A DNA stretch of 35,005 nt from Hyphomonadaceae bacterium. GTDB lineage: Bacteria > Pseudomonadota > Alphaproteobacteria > Caulobacterales > Aquidulcibacteraceae. The DNA lies in the NCBI GenBank assembly GCA_022843225.1, contig JALHOC010000023.1, positions 1 through 35,005 on the forward strand, written 5' to 3'. Shown one piece after another: positions 16,148-23,871 of this stretch. The notes below the pieces were generated by a model that was not told the DNA's origin, ran no database searches, and saw only the letters and a list, made by a program, of their open reading frames with translations. Each line of letters begins with the position of its first letter. Within the stretch, counting starts at the first letter, position 1. The translations under genes were made by a program, and so were the position numbers.

Positions 16148-18528
16148 CCAGCATGAATCTTGCAGTGTCCCATGGTCCAGGAGTGAGTGACGTGGTGAAG
16201 GCGAATGCACATCGAAGCACGATTGCGGCAAGCCTGCGCCTGTCTGTAAGCGTGTTAGCGTTATTCACGCTGTCAGCGTGTGCCTCCTATCCTCAGCTTC
16301 AGGCGCGACCGTCCTTGCCAGATCGCGGCCAGACCGCCGCGCCGCCGAGCGAGGTCACCCCCCCGGCCGACAATATCGAGGTCCTGCAAACGCAATCGGG
16401 GGACATGCAGGCAAACTCCGCCCGGCCTCTGGCGTTGGCTACGCCGGAGCAGATCGCCGCCTTGCTGACGCCCGGCGATGTGCAGGTGTCGTTGCCGCCG
16501 CAACCCCTGCCGCAATTCATAGACACGGTGTTTGGCGAAATCTTACGCGTACCCTACGCAACCGGACCAGGCGTGGCGCAGCGGCGCGACATCATTGCCT
16601 TGCGCGGCCCTAACACAATGTCGAACACGCGCCTTTTCTCGATGGCGCAAATGGCGTTGGCGCAATATGGGCTTGGCGTCGTCATCGACGAAGGCGGCGT
16701 GCGTATCGTTCAGGACACCGTGCTCAGTGGCCAGGCACCGACCTTTATCCGAGCGCGCACATCGCCGGAAACCCCCTCATCCTCGCGGCCGGTGATGCAG
16801 TTTTTCGCAGTGAGCTCGCTCGATGTCGAGGCTGTGTTGCCCTTATTGGAACAAACCTATCCGAACCGGGGCTCCGTGCGCTTTACGGCGCAACCAGACA
16901 CGAACACGCTTTTAATCAGCGGCGGCGCGCGCGATGTGGCGTCGGCGACGTCGGTGTTGCGCGACCTTGATCAGCCGCATTTCGCCAACGGCCAAATTGC
17001 GCGTATCGAACCGATCTTCATGTCTCCAGAGCAGTTGGCGGAGACAGTAACGCGTACGCTCTCGACCGAAGGCTATCGGATCAACAGCCCGGTCGAAGGT
17101 CGCCGCGGGGCAATCAATATCCTGCCGTTAGAGCACGCCAATCAGATGCTGATTTTCGCGAGCGATCAACGGCTGTTCGAGCGTGCGCTTTATTGGGTGC
17201 GCCAACTTGATCGCGCCGCCGCGATCGGCAATGGCCAAGGCGTATTCGTTTACACGGCGCAGAATGCGAGCGCGGAGGAATTGGGGGCGCTTGTCGCTCA
17301 GACGACTTCTGGAGATAGTGCGGGTCCGACGCAGAATCCTCCGGAAGTGGCGGTGCGCCGAAACGCCAGCGGCGTGCGTGTCGGCAGCCAGCTCGACGCA
17401 AGCGCCGGTGCGGTGATCAATCTTGGCGGCGTCACCGTCGATCCTGCTGGCAATCGCATTTTGTTTCGCGGCTCGGCCAGCGAGTTCGAACGCTTGCGTA
17501 ATCTGCTCGTGCAGCTTGATACGCCCGCGCAGCAGGTTCTGATCGAACTCACGATCGCGGAAGTGACCTTAACCGACGAGACCCGATTCGGGGTGGAGTG
17601 GTTCCTTGAGCAGACCATCACCGACGGCACGTTGACCGCGTCCACGCGTGGCGGCTCTACCCGTCAGCCGGGCGGGCTGGGCGCAGTGGCGACGCACGTT
17701 TTCTCGCGTGGAACGGTCCAGGCGGCGCTCAATGCTTTCGCGTCGAACCGCAATCTCAACATTCTCTCGACGCCGCGCGTGTTTACGCGTTCAGGGCGAG
17801 AGGCGGAAATCCTGATCGGCACCGATGTGCCCATCATCACCTCGCAGCGCGCGTCGGACAGCCAGTCTGGCGGCGACACTGACGTACTGCAAACGGTGCA
17901 ATATCGGCAGACCGGCGTGATTTTGAACGTGCGCCCCGTTGTGTATGGCGATGGGCGCATCGACATTTCGCTCTATCAAGAGGTGTCGAGCCAGCAACCG
18001 AACAACAGCGCGGCGATTAATAGTCCGCTGATTCTAAACCGGAGCGTTGCAACGCAAATCTCACTTGAAGAGGGCATGACTGCCGTGATCGGCGGGATCA
18101 TCCAAGACAATTATCAGCGTGAGCAACGCGGCATTCCCGCGTTGAAGGATTTGCCCTTCATCGGTGCGGCGTTCCGCAGTGAGGAGATCACGGGCGACAA
18201 GGTCGAGCTTGTCATCCTCGTGACGCCCTACATTGTGCGGGACGGCGAGGATATGGCGGCTATCACGGACACGATGACGGAGTCCGTGAACCGCTCGCTG
18301 CGCCGCCGCGGCGCTCAAGTGTACACGCTCTATCCGTGGCGCGTTCCGTTCACGTCGGCGCGGACGCATGCGCTGCAATTGCCGCGAGCCGCGGAACCCG
18401 CTGCTCTGGACGAAGCGCGACCCGCAACCCCTTCACTCGTGCCTCCAGAAGCGCCAGTGTCGTCGCCGCCGGAGCCGGGTCCGCAGAGCATCACGCCGCC
18501 GGAAACACCGATAGCGCCAGCGTCCTAG
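16144..18528 (+). CDS. gspD: Type II secretion outer-membrane secretin GspD
   Basis: Outer-membrane gate of the type II system, 794 residues. N-terminal basic stretch and hydrophobic segment end in a lipobox (LSAC, C46), so it may be a lipoprotein that does not need a pilotin. N0 domain at about 105-195, N1-N3 repeats about 205-440, then the secretin domain about 520-700 with VPIITSQ, GVILNVRPVV, LILNRSVATQIS, GGIIQDN and the ending LVILVTPYIV. A proline-rich tail (about 735-794) follows. ATG 16144 is coupled to the previous gene; GTG 16192, nine bases after AGGAG, gives a normal-length signal peptide and may be the true start. Its stop shares the CTAG of the convergent protease stop. Confidence 0.95.
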   Translation: MTSMNLAVSHGPGVSDVVKANAHRSTIAASLRLSVSVLALFTLSACASYPQLQARPSLPDRGQTAAPPSEVTPPADNIEVLQTQSGDMQANSARPLALATPEQIAALLTPGDVQVSLPPQPLPQFIDTVFGEILRVPYATGPGVAQRRDIIALRGPNTMSNTRLFSMAQMALAQYGLGVVIDEGGVRIVQDTVLSGQAPTFIRARTSPETPSSSRPVMQFFAVSSLDVEAVLPLLEQTYPNRGSVRFTAQPDTNTLLISGGARDVASATSVLRDLDQPHFANGQIARIEPIFMSPEQLAETVTRTLSTEGYRINSPVEGRRGAINILPLEHANQMLIFASDQRLFERALYWVRQLDRAAAIGNGQGVFVYTAQNASAEELGALVAQTTSGDSAGPTQNPPEVAVRRNASGVRVGSQLDASAGAVINLGGVTVDPAGNRILFRGSASEFERLRNLLVQLDTPAQQVLIELTIAEVTLTDETRFGVEWFLEQTITDGTLTASTRGGSTRQPGGLGAVATHVFSRGTVQAALNAFASNRNLNILSTPRVFTRSGREAEILIGTDVPIITSQRASDSQSGGDTDVLQTVQYRQTGVILNVRPVVYGDGRIDISLYQEVSSQQPNNSAAINSPLILNRSVATQISLEEGMTAVIGGIIQDNYQREQRGIPALKDLPFIGAAFRSEEITGDKVELVILVTPYIVRDGEDMAAITDTMTESVNRSLRRRGAQVYTLYPWRVPFTSARTHALQLPRAAEPAALDEARPATPSLVPPEAPVSSPPEPGPQSITPPETPIAPAS

Positions 18529-20075
18529 TCGCGCAACGCCCCCCAGCCGTAGATGGGGTCGCGACCGGGCGCACCGAGATCCTCAGCGCCCGCTTGCAGA
18601 GAGGCGACGATCCGCGCCGCGTGGCGCGGTGACGGCGCGCGCAATTCCGCTGCGATCCGCGCCGCAACAACGGGTGCTGCGAACGATGTTCCCGACACGA
18701 TCACCTGCTCATCGCCGCTCATGACGTCGACATCGACGCCCCGCGCGGCAAAATCGATATAGGCGCCGCGATTGGCGCGCAGATAGGGGCGCCCGTTATC
18801 GTCGATCGCTGTGACAGCCAGCACGCCATCGAAGGCCGCTGGAAAGGCCGGGCGCGCCATTGGGCCTTCGTTGCCAGCTGCGGCGACCACAACGTGCCCA
18901 CGCTCAGCGGCGCGCCGCACCAATTGCGCGATGATCGGATTGTCTGGGCCTTGAATGCTGATGTTGATCACCGCGACATCGTGGGCGATCATCCAGTCCA
19001 GTGCGGCGGCGATGTTCTCCGCTGACGCGGCGAGCCGGCCGTCAGTGCTTTGTCCGAAGACATCGGCGACATGCACGCGCGCGCCATGCTCTGTTGCTAT
19101 CGCGGCTACCGTTGAGCCATGCTCGTGCGCGACCGGACGCGGGCCAGCAAAGGCCACATGGTTGACCAGCGCGGTGGACTGCATGTTCTGCGCATAGACG
19201 CCGGTATCGATAATGCCCATCGCCGTGGTGAAGTGACCGCTGGGCAACGGAGTGCGGCGCGGCGCGGGGCGTGCGGTGGTGCTGTCAACAAGAGACTGAG
19301 CGCCGCGATAGATGCTGTTGACTGAGACCAGCGCGCTGGGTGTGAGCGTACGCAAACGCGCTATGCTCTCGTGCGCGCTCACCCCAGAAGGAAGCCTCAG
19401 GCGTACGAGGCGCATATCAACCGTAGCAAGGCGTTGCTCGCCTATAATTTCGAACCCGGCGCTCCGGGCGCGGCGGATATCTTGCGCGTTTCCCGCCAGT
19501 AGCAGTTCGCGACTGACATATTCCTGGCCGAAATCGTCAACCTCTATCATATAGACATTGTGGTGGTCAGCCGCGCTGAGAGCGCCTTCGCCGGCGTCGG
19601 CTCGGCGCGAAGCGTCAGATCCAGAACCGCTTGAGCCATCGCGGCTTCCCGAGCGATCATCATGACTGCCGCTACGACCTGAGCCGCTATTGTCTCGACC
19701 GCCTGAGCGATCGTCGTTGTCGCCCCCATCGCCAGAGCCGCTGTTGTCGCCGCGATCATCGTCGTTATCGTCGTCGAGGTCGTCATCGCGGTGACCGCTG
19801 TTGTCTTCCCAGTCGTCGTTGTCGCCGCGATCATCGTCGTTATCGTCGTCGAGGTCGTCATCGCGGTGAGCGCTGTTGTCGTCCCAATCGTCGTCGTTGC
19901 CGCCGCCTGGACCCTCATGATCGTCATCATGATCGCTAACGTCGAAATCGTCATCGCCGCCGCCCGACCCAGAGCCGGGACTAGCGTGCGCGAGGCTCAG
20001 GGAGGCCGCGATCAGCGCGCCCCCAAGAAGCGAAAGCAGGAGATTTCGTTTTCCGGCCACGCTTAAGCTTAACAT
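18525..20075 (-). CDS. Secreted subtilisin-family (S8) serine protease with Asp-rich N-terminal region
   Basis: A 516-residue protein: signal peptide (about 1-31, ending AHA), an Asp/Gly/Ser/Asn-rich low-complexity region (about 33-165), a possible propeptide-like domain (about 172-260) and a peptidase S8 domain. The catalytic residues are all present: D290 (GIIDTGVY), H319 (EHGSTVAA), S464 (SGTSFAAP), with oxyanion N402 (AAGNEG). The acidic region contains a 25-residue duplication and likely binds cations or acts as a spacer after secretion. It converges on gspD and diverges from the ECF sigma gene, so export by the type II system and control by that sigma factor are reasonable inferences, not shown. 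The first ATG is used; its ribosome site is weak. Confidence 0.9.
   Translation of the reverse strand: MLSLSVAGKRNLLLSLLGGALIAASLSLAHASPGSGSGGGDDDFDVSDHDDDHEGPGGGNDDDWDDNSAHRDDDLDDDNDDDRGDNDDWEDNSGHRDDDLDDDNDDDRGDNSGSGDGGDNDDRSGGRDNSGSGRSGSHDDRSGSRDGSSGSGSDASRRADAGEGALSAADHHNVYMIEVDDFGQEYVSRELLLAGNAQDIRRARSAGFEIIGEQRLATVDMRLVRLRLPSGVSAHESIARLRTLTPSALVSVNSIYRGAQSLVDSTTARPAPRRTPLPSGHFTTAMGIIDTGVYAQNMQSTALVNHVAFAGPRPVAHEHGSTVAAIATEHGARVHVADVFGQSTDGRLAASAENIAAALDWMIAHDVAVINISIQGPDNPIIAQLVRRAAERGHVVVAAAGNEGPMARPAFPAAFDGVLAVTAIDDNGRPYLRANRGAYIDFAARGVDVDVMSGDEQVIVSGTSFAAPVVAARIAAELRAPSPRHAARIVASLQAGAEDLGAPGRDPIYGWGALRD
19744..19893 (-). repeat. 75-bp tandem duplication in the Asp-rich protease segment
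   Basis: Two copies of a 75-base unit (19744-19818 and 19819-19893) encode a 25-residue repeat of the form NS.HRDDDLDDDND..WED (residues about 67-111 of the protease). The copies differ at only a few bases. The unit is a multiple of three, so copy-number change would keep the frame and alter the length of the acidic segment. Confidence 0.85.
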
Positions 20076-20094
20076 GTGGTATCCAGAGGTAAAT

Positions 20095-20108
20095 CCTCGA
20101 ATACGAGG
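20095..20108. promoter_or_regulatory. Inverted repeat between protease and ECF sigma genes
   Basis: CCTCG-AATA-CGAGG, a perfect 5-base-arm inverted repeat in the 71-base gap between the divergent protease and sigma-factor starts. It is placed where an operator acting on both genes would be. Arms are short in GC-rich DNA, so it may be chance. Confidence 0.3.
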
Positions 20109-20146
20109 GAATAAGCGCGCGCAATGCGCGTAGTAGGCGTGGGGAG

Positions 20147-20671
20147 ATGTCGAGAGACAGCGACAGTTTCAGGCGTGACTTGGTGGCGCTGCTTCCGCGG
20201 CTTCGCCGCTTCGCTCTGGCTTTGTCGGGGCGGCGGGAGACGGCGGAAGATTTGCTTCAATCCGCCATCGAGCGAGCGCTCCTGAAGTGGACATCTTTTG
20301 AGAGGGGTAGGCGGCTCGATTCCTGGATGTTCAAGATCATGCAGAACCTTTGGTTCGACATGAGGCGATCGTCCGCTGCTGAGAACTGGGTGTCGGACGA
20401 GGGCGTCGATGTTGTGGGGGAAGATGGTCAGAACGTCGTCGAGTCCCGAGACGAATTGCGCCGCATCAAAGAAGCGTTCGCAAACCTGCCCGAGGATCAG
20501 CGCGCCGTGATGGCTTTGGTTGTGCTGGAAGGGTTTTCCTACGCCGATGCGGCAAGCGCGCTGGACGTGCCGATCGGGACGGTTATGAGCAGATTGTCGC
20601 GCGCGCGGGCGACCTTGGCGATGAGTACGGGCGCTCCGCGGGCGCTCACGCAGTTCAGGAACGAAGGCTAA
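20147..20671 (+). CDS. ECF-type RNA polymerase sigma factor
   Basis: A 174-residue sigma-70 family protein with only regions 2 and 4, the extracytoplasmic-function layout. Region 2 spans about 10-75 (RETAEDLLQSAIERAL, LDSWMFKIMQNLWFDMRR); region 4 about 108-155 (LPEDQRAVMALVVLEGFSYADAASAL, GTVMSRLSRARATL). It directs RNA polymerase to a small stress-type regulon. GGGGAG sits immediately before the ATG with almost no spacer. The stop overlaps the next start (TAATG), coupling it to the anti-sigma factor. The divergent protease gene is the most obvious candidate target. Confidence 0.92.
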   Translation: MSRDSDSFRRDLVALLPRLRRFALALSGRRETAEDLLQSAIERALLKWTSFERGRRLDSWMFKIMQNLWFDMRRSSAAENWVSDEGVDVVGEDGQNVVESRDELRRIKEAFANLPEDQRAVMALVVLEGFSYADAASALDVPIGTVMSRLSRARATLAMSTGAPRALTQFRNEG

Positions 20672-21360
20672 TGCTCAACGACGAACTGATTGGCGCTTAT
20701 CTGGACGGCGAACTCGACGCCGAAAAGCGGGCGTTGGTCGAGCATTGGCTGGCGTCGGACAAAGGCGCGGCGCGCCGGCTCGCGCGGATGCGGAGCGCCG
20801 ACGACATGGTTCGCTTGGCGGTGCCCCGGGTCGCCACGCCGGAGGCCGATCCGCTGGCTGCGATGATCCTCGCCCCTGAGGTATCGACGCAGCCAAAGCG
20901 CCAGATTTGGGTGCGACAGGCCGCGGCGCTCGCCGCAGCTTGTGTTTTTGGCGTTCTTTTGGGGCGCGCGACGCTCAGCCGCGATGGGGATCAGAGCTTG
21001 TGGGCGATGACGCCCGCGCTCAGCGACGTTTTAGATGTTTTGCCAAGCGGTCAGAGCACAAGCATCGGCGACAATCAGATCGAGATCGCGCTTAGTCTTC
21101 GTTCCGAGGCTGGCGATGTTTGCCGCCAGTATCGCGCGACATCTGACAATGAAGCGGTAGATAGTCTCGCTTGCAGGCGTGACGGTGCGTGGCGTGTGGT
21201 AGCGCAAGCTGCCGACGCGCCAGACAGCAGTGAGATGTATCGAACCGCTGGTTCAGCGACGGTAATCGATGCCGCCATCGCTCAACTTGGCGCTGTCGAA
21301 GCGCTCGATGCGTCGCAGGAAGCAGCGTTTGTACAAAGCGGATGGCGCGCGCGCCATTGA
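20671..21360 (+). CDS. Membrane anti-sigma factor
   Basis: A 229-residue protein with an N-terminal anti-sigma domain (about 1-50; LIGAYLDGELDAEKRALVEHWLASD is characteristic of the ChrR/RskA/RsiW-like anti-sigma helices), one membrane helix (about 82-98) and a periplasmic domain (about 105-229). The zinc-binding HxxxCxxC motif of ZAS proteins is missing, so it belongs to a non-zinc form. The periplasmic domain has two cysteines (CRQY, LACRR; about 151 and 168) that might sense thiol or metal state. It would hold the upstream sigma factor at the membrane. Translationally coupled to the sigma gene. Confidence 0.85.
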   Translation: MLNDELIGAYLDGELDAEKRALVEHWLASDKGAARRLARMRSADDMVRLAVPRVATPEADPLAAMILAPEVSTQPKRQIWVRQAAALAAACVFGVLLGRATLSRDGDQSLWAMTPALSDVLDVLPSGQSTSIGDNQIEIALSLRSEAGDVCRQYRATSDNEAVDSLACRRDGAWRVVAQAADAPDSSEMYRTAGSATVIDAAIAQLGAVEALDASQEAAFVQSGWRARH

Positions 21361-21432
21361 TTCAGATTTACTGCTAGACCGCGCGATCTTTTCGCAGCGG
21401 CAGCGCGCGATGAAGTTGCTGCTACGATTTAT

Positions 21433-21449
21433 TTCCCCCAGTTGGGGAA
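21433..21449. promoter_or_regulatory. Inverted repeat upstream of the multicopper oxidase
   Basis: TTCCCC-CAGTT-GGGGAA lies 74 bases before the oxidase ATG, in the 163-base gap after the anti-sigma gene. Its symmetry and position suggest an operator or a short mRNA hairpin. It does not match a regulator site I know. A second stem, TCTCGCG / CGCGAGA, lies just before the ribosome site. Confidence 0.3.
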
Positions 21450-21523
21450 TGACGTTCGCTTCATGTTGGTTTATTCCAAAATGGCCCTCTCGCGATTTGG
21501 GTGCGCGAGAAGAGGGGCGGGCA

Positions 21524-23845
21524 ATGCAAAAAATCGCGAGTGGGTGGCAATCCACGCGTAAACTGCGGGCTGTTTGGGTCGCGGGGATAGTGTCTGTTCT
21601 GGCGTTCGGCGTATCGACGCCGACCCTAGCGCAGGAAGACGATGTCGGGCCGAAGTACGACATCCCGACCGGCGCCCCGCCGAGCCCCTTGTTCGGCGCC
21701 CAGCCGTTCACCCAACCGATGATGTTGTTCGAGGAATTCGGCACGCAGCCGATACCAACGTCGAATTGCACCAATTGCGCGCCGCTGCCGCCGCCTTCGT
21801 CGTGCTCGGGCACGCCGAACAGCGCGGCGTTAGACTCATTCCTGCGCCAACCGCTGTCGCCATTGCCGACACGGGAAGCGAACGTCAGTTTACCGAGCTA
21901 TTGGGCCACAGCAGTCGGCAATTGTGTTCGCCCGCTTGCCAGCAGCGCGGTTGAAGGCAGGCCGCCCGGAGAATGGTTCGCGCACCAACGCTGGGAAGAA
22001 TTCTTCCCTCGCGTCTATTTACAAACTGCCGTGGCTGGGGCGCGTACAAACACGGGATTGCGAGATTCCGCGCAACGGCATCGCTATGCAGTAGGCGAAT
22101 TTCGTCGCAGCGGCGGCTTGTACTATCGCAACGGCACCACCCGTGGCATGCAAGTCCGGTTCCATCCGAACTTCCCAGTGCAAGACACCAATTCGGTGTG
22201 GACTTTCGACGGAACGGTGCCGCCGAAATTGCTCCAGGCCCGTTACGGCGAGCCAATTCTCTTCCGCAACCACAATGCGCTGCCGGTTGATTTCTCCGCC
22301 AACAACGGGTTCGGCGCACACACGCTGAGCACCCACTTGCATAACGGCCACAATCCAGCAGAAAGCGATGGGTTCGCCGGCGCGTTCTTCTTCCCTGGTC
22401 AATTCTACGATTACCGCTGGCCGATGGCGCTCGCTGGCCACGACACGATCAACACCGACGCGACCAATCCGCGCGCAGGCGCTCCCGATGGCGCAGGCGG
22501 CGTAACGCGCGTTCGCGGCGATTGGCGCGAGACGCAAAGCACGCTCTGGTTCCATGACCACATGCTCGATTACACGGCCCAGAACGTGTACAAAGGCAAC
22601 GCGGCGATGATGAACATCTACAGCGCCGTTGATCGCGGACGCGAGGGATTGCGCTGCAATTACAGCAACCCAAACAACGCCAATCTCTGCCTGCCAAGCG
22701 GCACGGCGCTCGATTGGGGCAATCGTGATTACGACGTGAATTTGCTGATTGCCGACAAGGCGTGGGATTCCAACGGCCAATTGTTCTTCAATATCTTCAA
22801 TCTCGACGGCTTCCTTGGCGACCAGGTGCTGGTGAATTTCACTTGGCGTCCGTTCTTGGACGTGCGTGCGCGCCGCTATCGCTTGCGCATTCTGAATGGT
22901 GCGGTTTCTCGTAACTTCCAACTCGCGCTCGTGACGCAAACAGGGCAGCGTGTGCCGTTTCACATGGTCGCCAACGACGGCAACATCATGGAGCACGCTA
23001 TCCCGTTCCCGAACGCGCAGTCCCAAGACCTGCCGGAGATAGCGATTGCGGAGCGCTATGACATTGTTGTCGATTTTTCGCGGTTCGCGCCGGGCACGCG
23101 GCTCTATTTGGTGAACCGCCTCGAACATCGCGATGGCCGCGGCCCGAAAGAGACCATACCGCTCGCGGAGGTCCTCAGCGGTGAGTACGACGGCGATCCG
23201 GCCGTCGGCCGCATTATGGAATTCCGTGTGCAATCCTATGGCGGCGTCGATCGCAGCATGAATCCTGTCATGTACGAACCCGGCGGTCGCACTATGGTGC
23301 CGCTGCCGGCGGTGCCAGCGAACGTGCTGCAAACCGCTGTGCGCCGTGACTTCGAGTTCGCGCGCTCGGGCAATACCGATTCCATGCCCTGGACGATCCG
23401 CACCGACGGCGGCAATGGAATGGGTGCAGACATGAGCGTGGTTAGCGCAGCGCCGACTCTTAATCGTTGGGAGATATGGCGGTTGCATTCCGGCGGCGGC
23501 TGGCAACACCCCGTCCATATTCACTTTGAGGAGGGACGCATCTTGACTCGCGATGGCGCGCCGCCGCCGCTCTGGGAGCAGGGTGCGCGAAAGGACGTGT
23601 TTCGGGTTGGCGACGATCCCACGGGCCATAGCAGCGGCGAAGTGGAAGTCCTCCTGCGCTTTAGGGAGTTTGCCGGGACGTTTGTCGAGCACTGCCACAA
23701 CACGCAACACGAAGACCATGCCATGTTGCTGCGTTGGGACGCGCGTAGGCCAGGCCAAGTCGTGGCAGTGCCCGCGCCGATACCGGACTGGGAGGGCGTC
23801 TATTACGAACCGTCCGTCGATCTGCCGACTGCCGTTCGGAACTGA
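21524..23845 (+). CDS. Periplasmic multicopper oxidase (three cupredoxin domains)
   Basis: A 773-residue exported oxidase that would couple one-electron oxidation of a substrate (metal ion or organic) to reduction of O2 to water. Signal peptide about 1-36 ends TLAQ; it lacks a twin-arginine motif. All copper motifs are intact: H271/H273 (THLHNGH), H344/H346 (WFHDHM), H662/H665/H667 (HPVHIHF) and HCH at 723-725 with H729 and axial M734. The protein is longer than CueO or laccases: a ~100-residue N-terminal extension has a Cys-rich stretch (NCTNCAPLPPPSSC). Start ATG 21524 follows GAGGGGCGGGCA; the longer in-frame start at 21269 lies within the anti-sigma gene. Forms a unit with the SCO-cytochrome gene 26 bases downstream. 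Substrate unknown. Confidence 0.92.
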   Translation: MQKIASGWQSTRKLRAVWVAGIVSVLAFGVSTPTLAQEDDVGPKYDIPTGAPPSPLFGAQPFTQPMMLFEEFGTQPIPTSNCTNCAPLPPPSSCSGTPNSAALDSFLRQPLSPLPTREANVSLPSYWATAVGNCVRPLASSAVEGRPPGEWFAHQRWEEFFPRVYLQTAVAGARTNTGLRDSAQRHRYAVGEFRRSGGLYYRNGTTRGMQVRFHPNFPVQDTNSVWTFDGTVPPKLLQARYGEPILFRNHNALPVDFSANNGFGAHTLSTHLHNGHNPAESDGFAGAFFFPGQFYDYRWPMALAGHDTINTDATNPRAGAPDGAGGVTRVRGDWRETQSTLWFHDHMLDYTAQNVYKGNAAMMNIYSAVDRGREGLRCNYSNPNNANLCLPSGTALDWGNRDYDVNLLIADKAWDSNGQLFFNIFNLDGFLGDQVLVNFTWRPFLDVRARRYRLRILNGAVSRNFQLALVTQTGQRVPFHMVANDGNIMEHAIPFPNAQSQDLPEIAIAERYDIVVDFSRFAPGTRLYLVNRLEHRDGRGPKETIPLAEVLSGEYDGDPAVGRIMEFRVQSYGGVDRSMNPVMYEPGGRTMVPLPAVPANVLQTAVRRDFEFARSGNTDSMPWTIRTDGGNGMGADMSVVSAAPTLNRWEIWRLHSGGGWQHPVHIHFEEGRILTRDGAPPPLWEQGARKDVFRVGDDPTGHSSGEVEVLLRFREFAGTFVEHCHNTQHEDHAMLLRWDARRPGQVVAVPAPIPDWEGVYYEPSVDLPTAVRN

Positions 23846-23871
23846 GACTGATTGTCGGCGGGGATGCATTG

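Noticed and set aside
19631-20066. Open frames on the plus strand across the Asp-codon repeats, and a CRISPR-like look to the region.
   Set aside because: The repeat has only two 75-base units that encode the acidic protease segment; no spacer structure exists and the plus-strand frames are low-complexity shadows.
21269-21523. N-terminal extension of the multicopper oxidase beginning inside the anti-sigma gene.
   Set aside because: ATG 21524 has a ribosome site and is followed by a normal signal peptide; the extension would bury that signal and overlap the upstream gene.
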